Shown here one piece after another: positions 20,740 to 28,766 of a stretch of 64,000 nt of DNA. The notes under the pieces are model-generated. The model did no database searches. It saw nothing but the letters and a program-made list of their open reading frames with translations, and had not been told where the DNA came from. The number at the start of each line of letters is the position of its first letter. Position 1 is the stretch's first letter. The position numbers were made by a program, and so were the translations under genes. The DNA comes from Streptococcus sp. oral taxon 431. GTDB taxonomy: Bacteria; Bacillota; Bacilli; Lactobacillales; Streptococcaceae. Location of the stretch: the NCBI RefSeq assembly GCF_001553685.1, contig NZ_CP014264.1, positions 1,372,001 through 1,436,000 of the forward strand. Direction: 5' to 3'.

Positions 20740-21456
20740 TTACTCTTCCCCTTCATTTATTTTTTTACCAATGTACATAGATGACAACATGGTAAATACA
20801 TAAGCTTGAATACATGAAATGAAAATCGAAAAGGCTGTCCATAACATGTTTGCGATAAAGGCAAAAGGATACCAATACAAAGCATTTTGTGACAAGGCTA
20901 ATAGCAATCCAGCTAAGACCTCACCGGCAAAAATATTTCCGTAGATCCGAATCGCCAAGGAAGCAAAATTGGTGAACTCTTCTAAAATGTTCATCGGAGT
21001 CATGAAGCCAGGTGTAACAAATGCTCTCAAATATTCTTTAACACCTCTACGACGAACTCCTTCTACATGGGCGATCAAAGTGATCAATAATGAGAGGGAT
21101 AAATCGTATCCAAGGTTGGCTGTTGGGGAAGTCCACAAGTTATAACCGTTTGTTGTTTGTACTTTTGCCATTAAGCCGATATTATTGGCAACTAAGATAA
21201 ACAAAAATAGAGAAAACAGAAACAAGGAATAATCCTTGATGTATGATTCTCCAATGTTTGGTTTGGTAAAACCAATCACAAAGTCATAAATCATCTCAAG
21301 AGCATTTTGTTTACCCTTTGGACGGATGGTCATTTTACGACTTGCCCAGTAGACAAAGGCAAAAACCATCAAAACAGTTACAAGAGACATGGCAAGCAGG
21401 GTCAAATCAAAGGATATTGGTCCAATATTAACGGTTGGATTCAAACTTTCTTCCAT
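20740..21456 (-). CDS. atpB: F1F0 ATP synthase a subunit
   Basis: This 238-residue membrane subunit forms the proton half-channels. The essential Arg is in [22 protein letters not shown], and the C-terminal span ([30 protein letters not shown]) is intact. GGAGG lies nine bases before the ATG. In streptococci atpB follows atpE, the reverse of the common bacterial order. Confidence 0.97.
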   Translation of the reverse strand: MEESLNPTVNIGPISFDLTLLAMSLVTVLMVFAFVYWASRKMTIRPKGKQNALEMIYDFVIGFTKPNIGESYIKDYSLFLFSLFLFILVANNIGLMAKVQTTNGYNLWTSPTANLGYDLSLSLLITLIAHVEGVRRRGVKEYLRAFVTPGFMTPMNILEEFTNFASLAIRIYGNIFAGEVLAGLLLALSQNALYWYPFAFIANMLWTAFSIFISCIQAYVFTMLSSMYIGKKINEGEE

Positions 21457-21488
21457 GGTTTGACACCTCCATTTCTAAATAGAGTTGT

Positions 21489-21689
21489 CTATTTAATGAC
21501 AAATGACATCGCCAAGGTTACAAAGAATGTTCCTTCGATAAAGGCAATCCCCATGATCATCAAACTACGCAATTGTGGGATGATATCTGGTTGGCGTGCT
21601 GCAGACTTGAACAAACCGTTCATCAAAAATCCTTCTGCAAGAGATACACCCATACAGGCAAGACATAGACCGAAAAATGTTAAATTCAT
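21489..21689 (-). CDS. atpE: F1F0 ATP synthase c subunit
   Basis: This 66-residue hairpin of two membrane helices forms the proton-driven ring. The proton-binding acid is Glu52 in [10 protein letters not shown], and the loop ARQPD lies at residues 31-35. Residues 45-50 read IMGIAF, with Ile at 48. It is first in the operon, as usual for streptococci, with AAGGAG before the ATG and a clear promoter. Confidence 0.97.
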   Translation of the reverse strand: MNLTFFGLCLACMGVSLAEGFLMNGLFKSAARQPDIIPQLRSLMIMGIAFIEGTFFVTLAMSFVIK

Positions 21690-21726
21690 GACGAATTCTC
21701 CTTTTTTAAATTAAATTTACTTCCCT

Positions 21727-21755
21727 AGTTTAGTCCTAAAATTTGCTTTTGTCAA
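21727..21755 (-). promoter_or_regulatory. Promoter of atp operon
   Basis: A perfect TTGACA (21750-21755) and TAAACT (21727-21732) are 17 bases apart on the minus strand. Confidence 0.8.
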
Positions 21756-21768
21756 CTTTTTACTAGCA

Positions 21769-21783
21769 TTGAAAGCGTTTCTA
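21769..21783. promoter_or_regulatory. Possible cre (CcpA) site upstream of atp promoter
   Basis: TTGAAAGCGTTTCTA matches the catabolite-responsive element consensus except at one or two positions. It is centred about 20 bases upstream of the -35, a position more typical of activation. CcpA binding is inferred. Confidence 0.45.
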
Positions 21784-21881
21784 ATCATTTATTTCTATTT
21801 TTACGATTTTCAAGACAATTATATAGAAAATTTTAATGTCTTTTCAGATTATTTTCCTTATCTTTCCTATTTTTCTGAAAA

Positions 21882-21911
21882 GAAAAATCCAAGTTTCAAA
21901 ACCTGGATTTA
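21882..21911 (-). terminator. Terminator of CHY zinc-finger gene
   Basis: On the minus strand AAATCCAGGTTT pairs with AAACTTGGATTT, followed by a short T-run, eight bases after the stop. Confidence 0.75.
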
Positions 21912-21918
21912 CAATTGC

Positions 21919-22230
21919 TTATTTGAAATAATACGAGTGATGACTCTGGCAAGCAGGATTAAAGAGTGCTGCACAATAAGAACAGCTCCCCTTTTCTCTA
22001 TACTCCTCATAAGTTAGGGTCTTCTTACAGGAACCACATAAGATAGGTTTATCCTGTTTTAGATTCAAAGGGTAAGGAGAAAATATGTGCGACTCTAGTA
22101 CATTGTGACACTGATAACAGGCATAGTATTTCTGACACTCATAACACTGGAGCGCTACGATATCTTTGTCACTATGGTAATGAACACATCTGCTTTCATC
22201 ATCTACTAGTAAGCCCTGAGCTTGAAGCAT
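21919..22230 (-). CDS. CHY-type zinc-finger protein
   Basis: This 103-residue protein has many Cys and His residues in CHY zinc-finger order: RCVHYHSDKDIVALQCYECQKYYACYQCH, then CGSCKKTL and CSYCAALFNPACQSHHSYYF. It should bind two or three zinc ions. Homologues in fungi help import into mitochondria; the bacterial function is not known to me. It starts 14 bases after the U32 gene stop and is likely co-transcribed with it. Confidence 0.85.
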   Translation of the reverse strand: MLQAQGLLVDDESRCVHYHSDKDIVALQCYECQKYYACYQCHNVLESHIFSPYPLNLKQDKPILCGSCKKTLTYEEYREKGSCSYCAALFNPACQSHHSYYFK

Positions 22231-22244
22231 TGATTTTTCCTTAT

Positions 22245-23531
22245 CTAGGCACGAACTGTGACGCTTGTTCCATCTTCTTTGTAAAGATTGATCAGGCCTT
22301 CTTTCAAAGCACGGACCATATCACCAGCTTGTACTGGTTGAGGAACCTTGATGGTTAAAAGTTCCATTGGATTTGGTGCACGGTCAATTTTATTACCTTT
22401 AGCATCATGAAGGTCTTCGATATAAGTTTCAAAATGACGGAAGCCTGGACCGTAAAACTCAACTTGGTCACCTTCGTTGATAACGTTACGTTGGCGAATA
22501 GTTGCTGTTTGCGTCGCATCATCATAAGCTACTACTTCAGCAACAAACTTGTATTCTGGAATCTTACGACGAGCACCGAACAGTTGTTCGTTTTCAGATG
22601 GAGTTCCATAGTAGAATCCTGTAGCCAATTCACGTTGGGCTACCTTCCACATTTCATCAATCAAGTCTTGCTTGATAGTTTCAAACTTTTCAGGGCTCTC
22701 AAGATAAGCATCAACGGCAGCCTTGTAGCAGTTTGTTACTGTTGAAACATAGTGGATGGACTTCATACGGCCTTCAATCTTCAAACTATCCACACCATTT
22801 TCAATCATATCTGGAATATGGTCAATCATCGACATATCAACAGCTGACATTGAAAATTCTTCAGGAATTTCTCCCTTGAGACTCTTACGCTCCTTACCGA
22901 ATGGCATATCGTAAAGGTCATATTTCCAACGGCAAGATTGCGAACATCCACCACGGTTGGCGTCACGCATACTCATATGGTTAGAGAGGGTACAACGACC
23001 AGAGTAGGAAATACACATAGCTCCATGTACGAAGGCTTCAATCTCTACGTCTGTACGTTTGCGAATTTCTGCCAATTCTTCCATAGAAACCTCACGCGCC
23101 AAAACAACGCGAGTCAATCCAAGTTCTTTCCAGAATTCTAGGGTTTCGTAGTTAGTCGCACTGGCCTGGGTTGAAAGGTGGATTTCAAGTCCTGGTGCTT
23201 CTGTTGCAGCAATCATGATCAAGGCTGGATCAGACACGATAACCGCTGCAATCCCAATATCACGTAATTTACGGAACCATTCGCCGGCCCCTTCTTCGTT
23301 TCCTTCGTGCATGACCATATTAGCAGCTACATAAACCTTAGCACCGTACTTAGCAGCGAACTGAACTCCTTCTTTCATCTGTTCGAAAGTGAAGTTACCC
23401 GCGCGGCTACGAAGACCATAGGCCTGACCACCGATAAAGACAGCATCTGCTCCGTATTGAACAGCTACTTTAAGTTTTTCTAGTGTTCCTGCAGGTGATA
23501 GAACCTCAGGACGTTTCAAAGTTTTTGTCAT
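22245..23531 (-). CDS. Peptidase U32 family protein (TrhP/YrrO-like)
   Basis: This 428-residue cytoplasmic protein has a TIM-barrel start (RPEVLSPAGTLEKLKVAVQYGADAVFIGG) and the signature EIEAFVHGAMCISYSGRCTLSNHMSMRDANRGGCSQSC, in which the Cys residues may hold an iron-sulfur cluster. Relatives (TrhP/YrrO in other bacteria) hydroxylate tRNA wobble uridine; older annotation as collagenase is doubtful. Six more codons are open upstream, but AGGAG lies five bases before the ATG at 23531. Confidence 0.88.
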   Translation of the reverse strand: MTKTLKRPEVLSPAGTLEKLKVAVQYGADAVFIGGQAYGLRSRAGNFTFEQMKEGVQFAAKYGAKVYVAANMVMHEGNEEGAGEWFRKLRDIGIAAVIVSDPALIMIAATEAPGLEIHLSTQASATNYETLEFWKELGLTRVVLAREVSMEELAEIRKRTDVEIEAFVHGAMCISYSGRCTLSNHMSMRDANRGGCSQSCRWKYDLYDMPFGKERKSLKGEIPEEFSMSAVDMSMIDHIPDMIENGVDSLKIEGRMKSIHYVSTVTNCYKAAVDAYLESPEKFETIKQDLIDEMWKVAQRELATGFYYGTPSENEQLFGARRKIPEYKFVAEVVAYDDATQTATIRQRNVINEGDQVEFYGPGFRHFETYIEDLHDAKGNKIDRAPNPMELLTIKVPQPVQAGDMVRALKEGLINLYKEDGTSVTVRA

Positions 23532-23576
23532 TTTTTCTCCTATTTGCAATATAAAAGTTTGACACCAATCTTAACT

Positions 23577-23605
23577 ATTTTATAGTAAACAGGGTTCAAA
23601 ATCAA
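23577..23605 (-). promoter_or_regulatory. Promoter of U32 gene
   Basis: TTGATT (23600-23605) and TAAAAT (23577-23582) are 17 bases apart on the minus strand. Confidence 0.6.
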
Positions 23606-23656
23606 GCCTTGAATGATTGTTTAGACAATTTTAATTTTTGGTTTTCTCTGAAAACG

Positions 23657-25876
23657 TTATTGAACAGTTTCAACATTCCAAGTAGTCCATCCCTTGAAAC
23701 GAATGGCGCCCTTTTTGTCAGTTTTTAATACCAAATTCTCAAGTTCTTTATCTTCTTGGTTATTCTCCCCATTTTTAACTTTAAATGATTTTTTCTTGTC
23801 TATTGAAATAACCGTGATTTTAGGGTGTACAGTTTTGAAGATTTCGATATCTGTTTTTTTATTTGATACTTGCTGATGAGTTATCACTACATCTGCTTGG
23901 AGTTTTGGATAATAGCTCGTTAAAAACTTCTCCTCGATATTTCCAGTAACTAGAAAGGTTTGGTTTAGTAACTTTCCATACATTGTAATTGAATCATTTT
24001 TATCCTTATTTTGAGTTGCGATTACTTCTAAACTACTTCCAAAAATAGGTAACTGCTGTCCAGTTTTGATGGCAACTACCTTGACTTTGCTTTCCTTCAG
24101 CTTATCCATAAATTCTCTCTTAGATAAAGTTTCTTCAGTTACTAGAATCTCTCCAAGCTCGAAGGCTTTACTGATTTCTAACACATGATCTAACTGCTTA
24201 GTATCACTAGTCGTTAGAACCAGCTGATCAATCTTGGCGACTCCTCTACTTTTTAGATAAGGGATTAAGCTACGTTTGGCATTGCTCGTGGTGACTTTCT
24301 CCTGCCATGCTTCTTTCTTTTCAACTTCAGACTTCTCTCCGACATCCAGTAGAATGGTCTTGCCTGTCAGGTCTCTTAGGAAAATGCTTCGCCCCCGCTC
24401 CATATCTAAGACCGTTAGTTCATTTTCCAGTGGATGTTTGGTAACTAAAAAGAACGAGATGGCAACTATGCCAAGCATAGATATTTTTTTCAAATTCTTT
24501 CGATAGTCATAGATGAGAGCTAAAGTAATCAAAAGAAGGATTAAAATCCAAAGACTCGGCTGTCCAAAAACAAGTGGCCTCGTAGATAGCTGAGAAATAT
24601 AGCGAATGATGTTTTCAAGCCATTCAAAGAGAAAGTTGAACTGGGTGATGGGATATATAAATGACAGACAGAAGATAATCGATAAAAGTGGCAATAGGAC
24701 CATGTCAAACAAGAATGAAAAGACAAATGTCAAGAGAATGGACCACGGTTGAAATTCTGAAAAATAAAATGATAAAATTGGCAAAATTCCCAAAGAAATA
24801 ATGCAACTCTCTCTAACCAGACCTTTTATCCCTGCTACTTCCTCACCAGTCATTGTCAGGATAAAGGCATAAGCACAGGAAAGAACTCCCCCAGCAGTTA
24901 AGAAAAAGTTCGGCATGATAAGAAATAGAATAAGAATCGTCAAAGCAAAATTATCCAGTGACTTAAAGCCATGCTGAGCCAATAACTTTTGTAGAAGACT
25001 ACGAATAACTGAAGCTGAAAATCCTGTCAAGCCTGCATAAAACAAAGAAAAGGGATAAGCTAGCCATTTGAACTTCTCTTGTGTCAAGCCCAATCGCAAG
25101 AGTGACTTTTTAAAAGCATTCATGAAAAATCCGACCTGCATTCCAGACAAAGCAAAAAGATGAATAATCCCTAGGCTGGAATAAAGTTCATTCATTTCCT
25201 CAAAGTCTGTGTCCAAATGCCCCAATAAAAGACCGGTCATATAGTTGCGCATGGGATCGGGAAAATTCCTTTTAATCCAGACAACTGCTTTTCTCCTCAA
25301 ACTTGATAGATTTTCTCCAATACCCCAACTGAAAATTTGCTTTAATTCCACAATTTCGGATATAGTCAAGGTCTGATAAATTCCTTGTGTTTTGAGATAA
25401 TTTCGATAATCGAAACCCGCAAAATTACTGGCTCCTTGAGGACTAGCTAACTTGCCTTTCACAACCATTTCATGTAGTTCAGATAAGTCTTGAAATTTTT
25501 CCTTTTCAGCTTCTGACTGAAGTTTATAATAGACCTGAAAGAGTCTACCGTCAGCCTTGCCACGAAAAGATAAGCTATCACCATTTACTTTGATGGTATC
25601 CGGTAATATTCTCAATGTATCAACCGTGTCTACAAGATTCCGACTGGCTTCTTCTTGCTGCCATTTTTGAAAAATAAACCAACTCCCAAATATGCTGCAA
25701 ATCAAGAGGACCTTGGTCACAGTTTTCCATGGAAATTGGAAAAAGAGGCAGACTAGTAAAAAGACAAAGCCCAAAAGTGCTAAGACACTCGCTGAAAAGA
25801 TAGCATAGTAGAGCCATAGCAAAAGAAAACTGAGATAGATTTTTGGAATTGGAAAGCGACTAATCCACTGTAACAT
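23657..25876 (-). CDS. comEC: Competence DNA channel ComEC
   Basis: This 739-residue membrane protein carries single-stranded DNA across the membrane during transformation. It has two or three N-terminal spans, the soluble DUF4131 region, the Competence-domain membrane block (GLLLGHLDTDFEEMNELYSSLGIIHLFALSGMQVGFFMNAF) and a C-terminal beta-lactamase-like domain from about residue 500. That last domain has lost the usual metal motifs: the HxHxDH site is LTTSDTKQLDH here, and the later HHGS site reads THQQVSNKK. It overlaps comEA by 17 bases and shares its SigX promoter. Confidence 0.93.
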   Translation of the reverse strand: MLQWISRFPIPKIYLSFLLLWLYYAIFSASVLALLGFVFLLVCLFFQFPWKTVTKVLLICSIFGSWFIFQKWQQEEASRNLVDTVDTLRILPDTIKVNGDSLSFRGKADGRLFQVYYKLQSEAEKEKFQDLSELHEMVVKGKLASPQGASNFAGFDYRNYLKTQGIYQTLTISEIVELKQIFSWGIGENLSSLRRKAVVWIKRNFPDPMRNYMTGLLLGHLDTDFEEMNELYSSLGIIHLFALSGMQVGFFMNAFKKSLLRLGLTQEKFKWLAYPFSLFYAGLTGFSASVIRSLLQKLLAQHGFKSLDNFALTILILFLIMPNFFLTAGGVLSCAYAFILTMTGEEVAGIKGLVRESCIISLGILPILSFYFSEFQPWSILLTFVFSFLFDMVLLPLLSIIFCLSFIYPITQFNFLFEWLENIIRYISQLSTRPLVFGQPSLWILILLLITLALIYDYRKNLKKISMLGIVAISFFLVTKHPLENELTVLDMERGRSIFLRDLTGKTILLDVGEKSEVEKKEAWQEKVTTSNAKRSLIPYLKSRGVAKIDQLVLTTSDTKQLDHVLEISKAFELGEILVTEETLSKREFMDKLKESKVKVVAIKTGQQLPIFGSSLEVIATQNKDKNDSITMYGKLLNQTFLVTGNIEEKFLTSYYPKLQADVVITHQQVSNKKTDIEIFKTVHPKITVISIDKKKSFKVKNGENNQEDKELENLVLKTDKKGAIRFKGWTTWNVETVQ

Positions 25877-26501
25877 ACTCTTTTAACTTTTCTATCGTTT
25901 TTGCACCAATACCAGAAACCTTTTTGAGCTCATCAACTGACTTAAACTTACCGTTGGAATCACGATGGTCAATAATATCTTGAGCACGTTTAGCACCTAA
26001 GCCTTTGACTTGTTTCAGTTCCTCTAAACTGGCTTTATTGAGATTGACTTTCTTATTTTCCTTGCTGTTAGAAGCATTTGATTGTGTTGCTTGACTGGTA
26101 GCTTCTTCCTTAGTTGGAACATAGACAAGTGCTTCGTCACTAATTTTCTGAGCAAGATTGATAGATTTACTGTCTGCATTATCTGTCAGTCCACCAGCTT
26201 TTTGAACAGCATCATTGATACGACTTCCAACTGGCAAATCATAAATCCCTGGTGTTTTGACAGCCCCTTTGACATCGACAGTAATCAGATCTTGCTCCAC
26301 CACTTCTTCCTTCTGATTTCCATCTTCCTTTTCATCCGTCGAATCCTTTGGAACAGCTATAACTTCAGACTGCAAATTACTTTCCTTAGCAGGTGTTTGA
26401 GCGACTGGTTTTAGGAGGAAAAATCCACCCAAGACCAAACCCAAACCAGCACAGATAACAATGATTTTATATTCTTTGATTTTCTCAATAAGTTCTTCCA
26501 T
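25860..26501 (-). CDS. comEA: Competence DNA receptor ComEA
   Basis: This 213-residue protein has one N-terminal membrane anchor (residues 12-30), a linker rich in Glu and Lys, an SLBB domain (LITVDVKGAVKTPGIYDLPVGSRINDAVQKAGG), a Ser/Asn/Gln-rich linker and two C-terminal helix-hairpin-helix motifs (VNLNKASLEELKQVKGLGAKRAQDIIDHR and VSGIGAKTIEKLKEY) that bind double-stranded DNA outside the membrane. It hands DNA to ComEC. A CIN box 20 bases upstream shows late-competence control. Confidence 0.96.
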   Translation of the reverse strand: MEELIEKIKEYKIIVICAGLGLVLGGFFLLKPVAQTPAKESNLQSEVIAVPKDSTDEKEDGNQKEEVVEQDLITVDVKGAVKTPGIYDLPVGSRINDAVQKAGGLTDNADSKSINLAQKISDEALVYVPTKEEATSQATQSNASNSKENKKVNLNKASLEELKQVKGLGAKRAQDIIDHRDSNGKFKSVDELKKVSGIGAKTIEKLKEYVTVD

Positions 26502-26520
26502 ATTTTCTCCTCTCTTATCT

Positions 26521-26528
26521 TATTCGTA
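26521..26528 (-). promoter_or_regulatory. SigX (ComX) CIN box
   Basis: The minus strand reads TACGAATA, the core of the competence sigma-factor element, 20 bases upstream of comEA, with a T-rich stretch before it. Confidence 0.85.
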
Positions 26529-26532
26529 AGGC

Positions 26533-26566
26533 AAAGAAAAAACAGCTGAAAAATCTTTTCAACTGC
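26533..26566 (-). terminator. Terminator of GNAT gene
   Basis: On the minus strand AGCAGTTGAAAA pairs with TTTTTCAGCTGTT and runs into six Ts. It separates the acetyltransferase gene from the competence promoter. Confidence 0.75.
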
Positions 26567-27136
26567 TTACTTATTTGAAAAATAATCTTCCTTGGTCAAG
26601 ATATAATGCACTCTTGTCACGATACGACCTTTTTCATGCTGGTCCATACGAGCATAAGGTTCTTCGTGAGAGAAGCGCATGCCTGATTTCTCCATGACCT
26701 TTCCTGAAGCAGGATTATCCTTATCGTAAAGGGCTGTCAACTTATTCATTCCAATTTCTTCAAAGGCCAGTTTAATGACGGCACGATTGGCTTCAGTTGT
26801 CAAACCTTGATTCCAATATTTTTGATGGATAATATAACCAATGGCTGCCTTCTTAAGAACAGTATCGATCTTGTGCAAGTCAATAGTTCCGATAAACTCT
26901 CCACTATTTTTTAGTTCAATACCCCATCGGCCCAAGGGATTGGCTAGATAAAACTGAGCAATATTATTCTTAGTTTCCTCTAAACTTTGATTGGTTGGAA
27001 AAGTATAGCGCGTAGTTTCTTTATCTGAAGCATACTCGAACATAGCTTCTGCATCGTCAAGTGTTACAGGCCTAAGTACTAAGCGCTCTGTTTCGATAAT
27101 GGGATGCTTCGCTAGTTTGATAAATAGTGATTCCAT
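26567..27136 (-). CDS. GNAT family N-acetyltransferase, RimJ/RimL type
   Basis: This 189-residue enzyme has the GNAT fold of the RimJ/RimL group: ETERLVLRPVTLDDAEAMFEYASD at the N-terminus, GRWGIELKNSGEFIGTIDLH, and the acetyl-CoA region IGYIIHQKYWNQGLTTEANRAVIKLAFEEIGMNKL. The substrate may be a ribosomal protein N-terminus or a small amine; it cannot be told. GGGAGG lies seven bases before the ATG at 27136. It sits between ald and comEA, as in pneumococcal genomes that I know. Confidence 0.88.
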   Translation of the reverse strand: MESLFIKLAKHPIIETERLVLRPVTLDDAEAMFEYASDKETTRYTFPTNQSLEETKNNIAQFYLANPLGRWGIELKNSGEFIGTIDLHKIDTVLKKAAIGYIIHQKYWNQGLTTEANRAVIKLAFEEIGMNKLTALYDKDNPASGKVMEKSGMRFSHEEPYARMDQHEKGRIVTRVHYILTKEDYFSNK

Positions 27137-27201
27137 GATTGCACCTCCCAAAATAGGTTGCTAAAAGAATAACATAAAAGAAATAGGTTTACAAGTTTTT
27201 C

Positions 27202-27230
27202 TTGCAATTTAAAACGGTTTCATATACAAT
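27202..27230 (+). promoter_or_regulatory. Promoter of ald
   Basis: TTGCAA (27202-27207) and TACAAT (27225-27230) are 17 bases apart. In the leader ATCACA and TGTGAT (about 27237-27262) form a loose dyad that could be an operator. Confidence 0.65.
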
Positions 27231-27304
27231 AAAGTCATCACAAAAACTCTAAAGAATGATGTGATACATAAATTAAAATAGCTTAATAGAAAGTGAGTTA
27301 TCCT

Positions 27305-28417
27305 ATGTTAATTGGAATTCCAAAGGAAATTAAAAATAATGAAAATCGTGTTGCTTTGACACCTGCTGGTGTACAGAGTCTTGTTGGTCGTGGTCACCGA
27401 GTCCTCATCGAAACAAATGCTGGACTTGGTTCTGGTTTTGCTGATGCTGACTATGAAAAGCAAGGAGCTGAAATTGTCGCTACTGCTGCTGAAGCCTGGT
27501 CAGCAGAATTAGTTGTTAAAGTGAAGGAACCCCTTGCTAGTGAGTACCAGTTCTTGCGTGAGGATTTACTTCTTTTCACCTACTTACACATGGCGGCTGC
27601 TCCAGAATTGGCAGATGCAATGCTTGCAGCTAAAGCAACGGGTGTTGCTTATGAGACAGTCCGTGATACTCAAGGACAACTTCCGCTTCTCGTTCCAATG
27701 AGTGAGGTAGCTGGTCGTATGGCAGTCCAAATCGGTGCTCATTTCTTGACTAAACAAGCTGGTGGTTCAGGAGTTCTACTCGGTGGTGTCCCTGGTGTTC
27801 CAAAAGGAAAAGTATCCATCATCGGTGGTGGTGTTGTTGGTACACACGCAGCCCGCATTGCGCTAGGTTTGGGAGCTCAAGTAACCATTCTTGATATCAG
27901 CGCTAAACGCCTCTCTGTCCTAGAAGATGTCTTTGGTCACCAAATCCAAACTTTGATGTCTAACCCATTTAATATTGAAGCAAGTGTGCGTGAAGCAGAC
28001 GTTGTTATCGGTGCAGTTTTGATTCCTGGTGCCAAAGCTCCAAAATTGGTGACAGATGAAATGGTACAACAAATGCGTCCTGGTTCTGTCATTGTTGACG
28101 TTGCTGTTGACCAAGGTGGTGTTATAGCGACAGCTGACCGTGTGACAACTCACGATGAACCAGTCTATGAAAAACACGGTGTTCTTCACTATGCCGTTGC
28201 TAACATTCCTGGAGCAGTTGCTCGCACTTCTACTATCGCCCTTACAAATGTGACTCTCCCATATATCGAAGCCTTGGCAGGAAAAGGATTTAAGAAAGCT
28301 ATCCTAGAAGACGCAGGCTTGCTTGAAGGTGTGACAACCTATCAAGGATACCTCACCAGCCAACCAGTTGCAGAAGGCTTGGAACGTGACTTCACTTCAA
28401 TCAGTAAACTTGTCTAA
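27305..28417 (+). CDS. ald: Alanine dehydrogenase
   Basis: This 370-residue NAD-dependent enzyme interconverts L-alanine with pyruvate and ammonia. The start [23 protein letters not shown] is the family signature; catalytic Lys and His lie in KVKEP and YLHMAA, and the nucleotide-binding loop is [24 protein letters not shown] four codons upstream is possible, but the ATG at 27305 matches the family and is spaced well from GTGAG. The gene is intact here; I recall that the pneumococcal copy is often broken. Confidence 0.95.
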   Translation: MLIGIPKEIKNNENRVALTPAGVQSLVGRGHRVLIETNAGLGSGFADADYEKQGAEIVATAAEAWSAELVVKVKEPLASEYQFLREDLLLFTYLHMAAAPELADAMLAAKATGVAYETVRDTQGQLPLLVPMSEVAGRMAVQIGAHFLTKQAGGSGVLLGGVPGVPKGKVSIIGGGVVGTHAARIALGLGAQVTILDISAKRLSVLEDVFGHQIQTLMSNPFNIEASVREADVVIGAVLIPGAKAPKLVTDEMVQQMRPGSVIVDVAVDQGGVIATADRVTTHDEPVYEKHGVLHYAVANIPGAVARTSTIALTNVTLPYIEALAGKGFKKAILEDAGLLEGVTTYQGYLTSQPVAEGLERDFTSISKLV

Positions 28418-28458
28418 AATGATTTACAAATTAAAACTACAAAAATAAGAAGCTACAT

Positions 28459-28476
28459 AAAAACTAGCTTCTAAAT
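28459..28476 (+). repeat. 18-bp inverted repeat, left arm around prtA island
   Basis: AAAAACTAGCTTCTAAAT here is exactly the reverse complement of 36517-36534. The two arms bracket prtA and the IS remnant, 8.1 kb apart. Confidence 0.85.
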
Positions 28477-28479
28477 CTC

Positions 28480-28518
28480 AAAAACGAGCATTTCCGTTCT
28501 TGGAGATGCTCGTTTTCT
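28480..28518. terminator. Terminator between ald and prtA
   Basis: AACGAGCATTTCC pairs with GGAGATGCTCGTT (one G-U pair) with A and T runs on both sides, so it can serve both convergent genes. Confidence 0.85.
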
Positions 28519-28766
28519 CATGTCATGTTTTATAATTTAAATTTTGATAGACTCTAGTTTCTAATCAATGTGATCACTATTTGTCAATATTAACCCTTTC
28601 AATCAATTCATTAGTTATCTAAGCTAAGTCCATTAATAAATCCAAAAAGAGTATCACTATCAAAGCAAACTAAATAATTGAGTTATAAATGGCTATTTTC
28701 ACAAAATTGTCTCATCATCACACTATCTAATCTCAGTACACAAACCATTTTTCTATAGCTTTTGTC

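Larger units (their letters stand above)
28418..28766. other. Intergenic region between ald and prtA
   Basis: No gene is seen. It holds a minus-strand hairpin AGAAGCTA/TAGCTTCT with TATTTTTG after it (about 28443-28474), which overlaps one arm of an 18-bp inverted repeat. A strong terminator at 28480-28518 follows, and then about 250 bases of AT-rich sequence with no recognised element. Confidence 0.5.
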
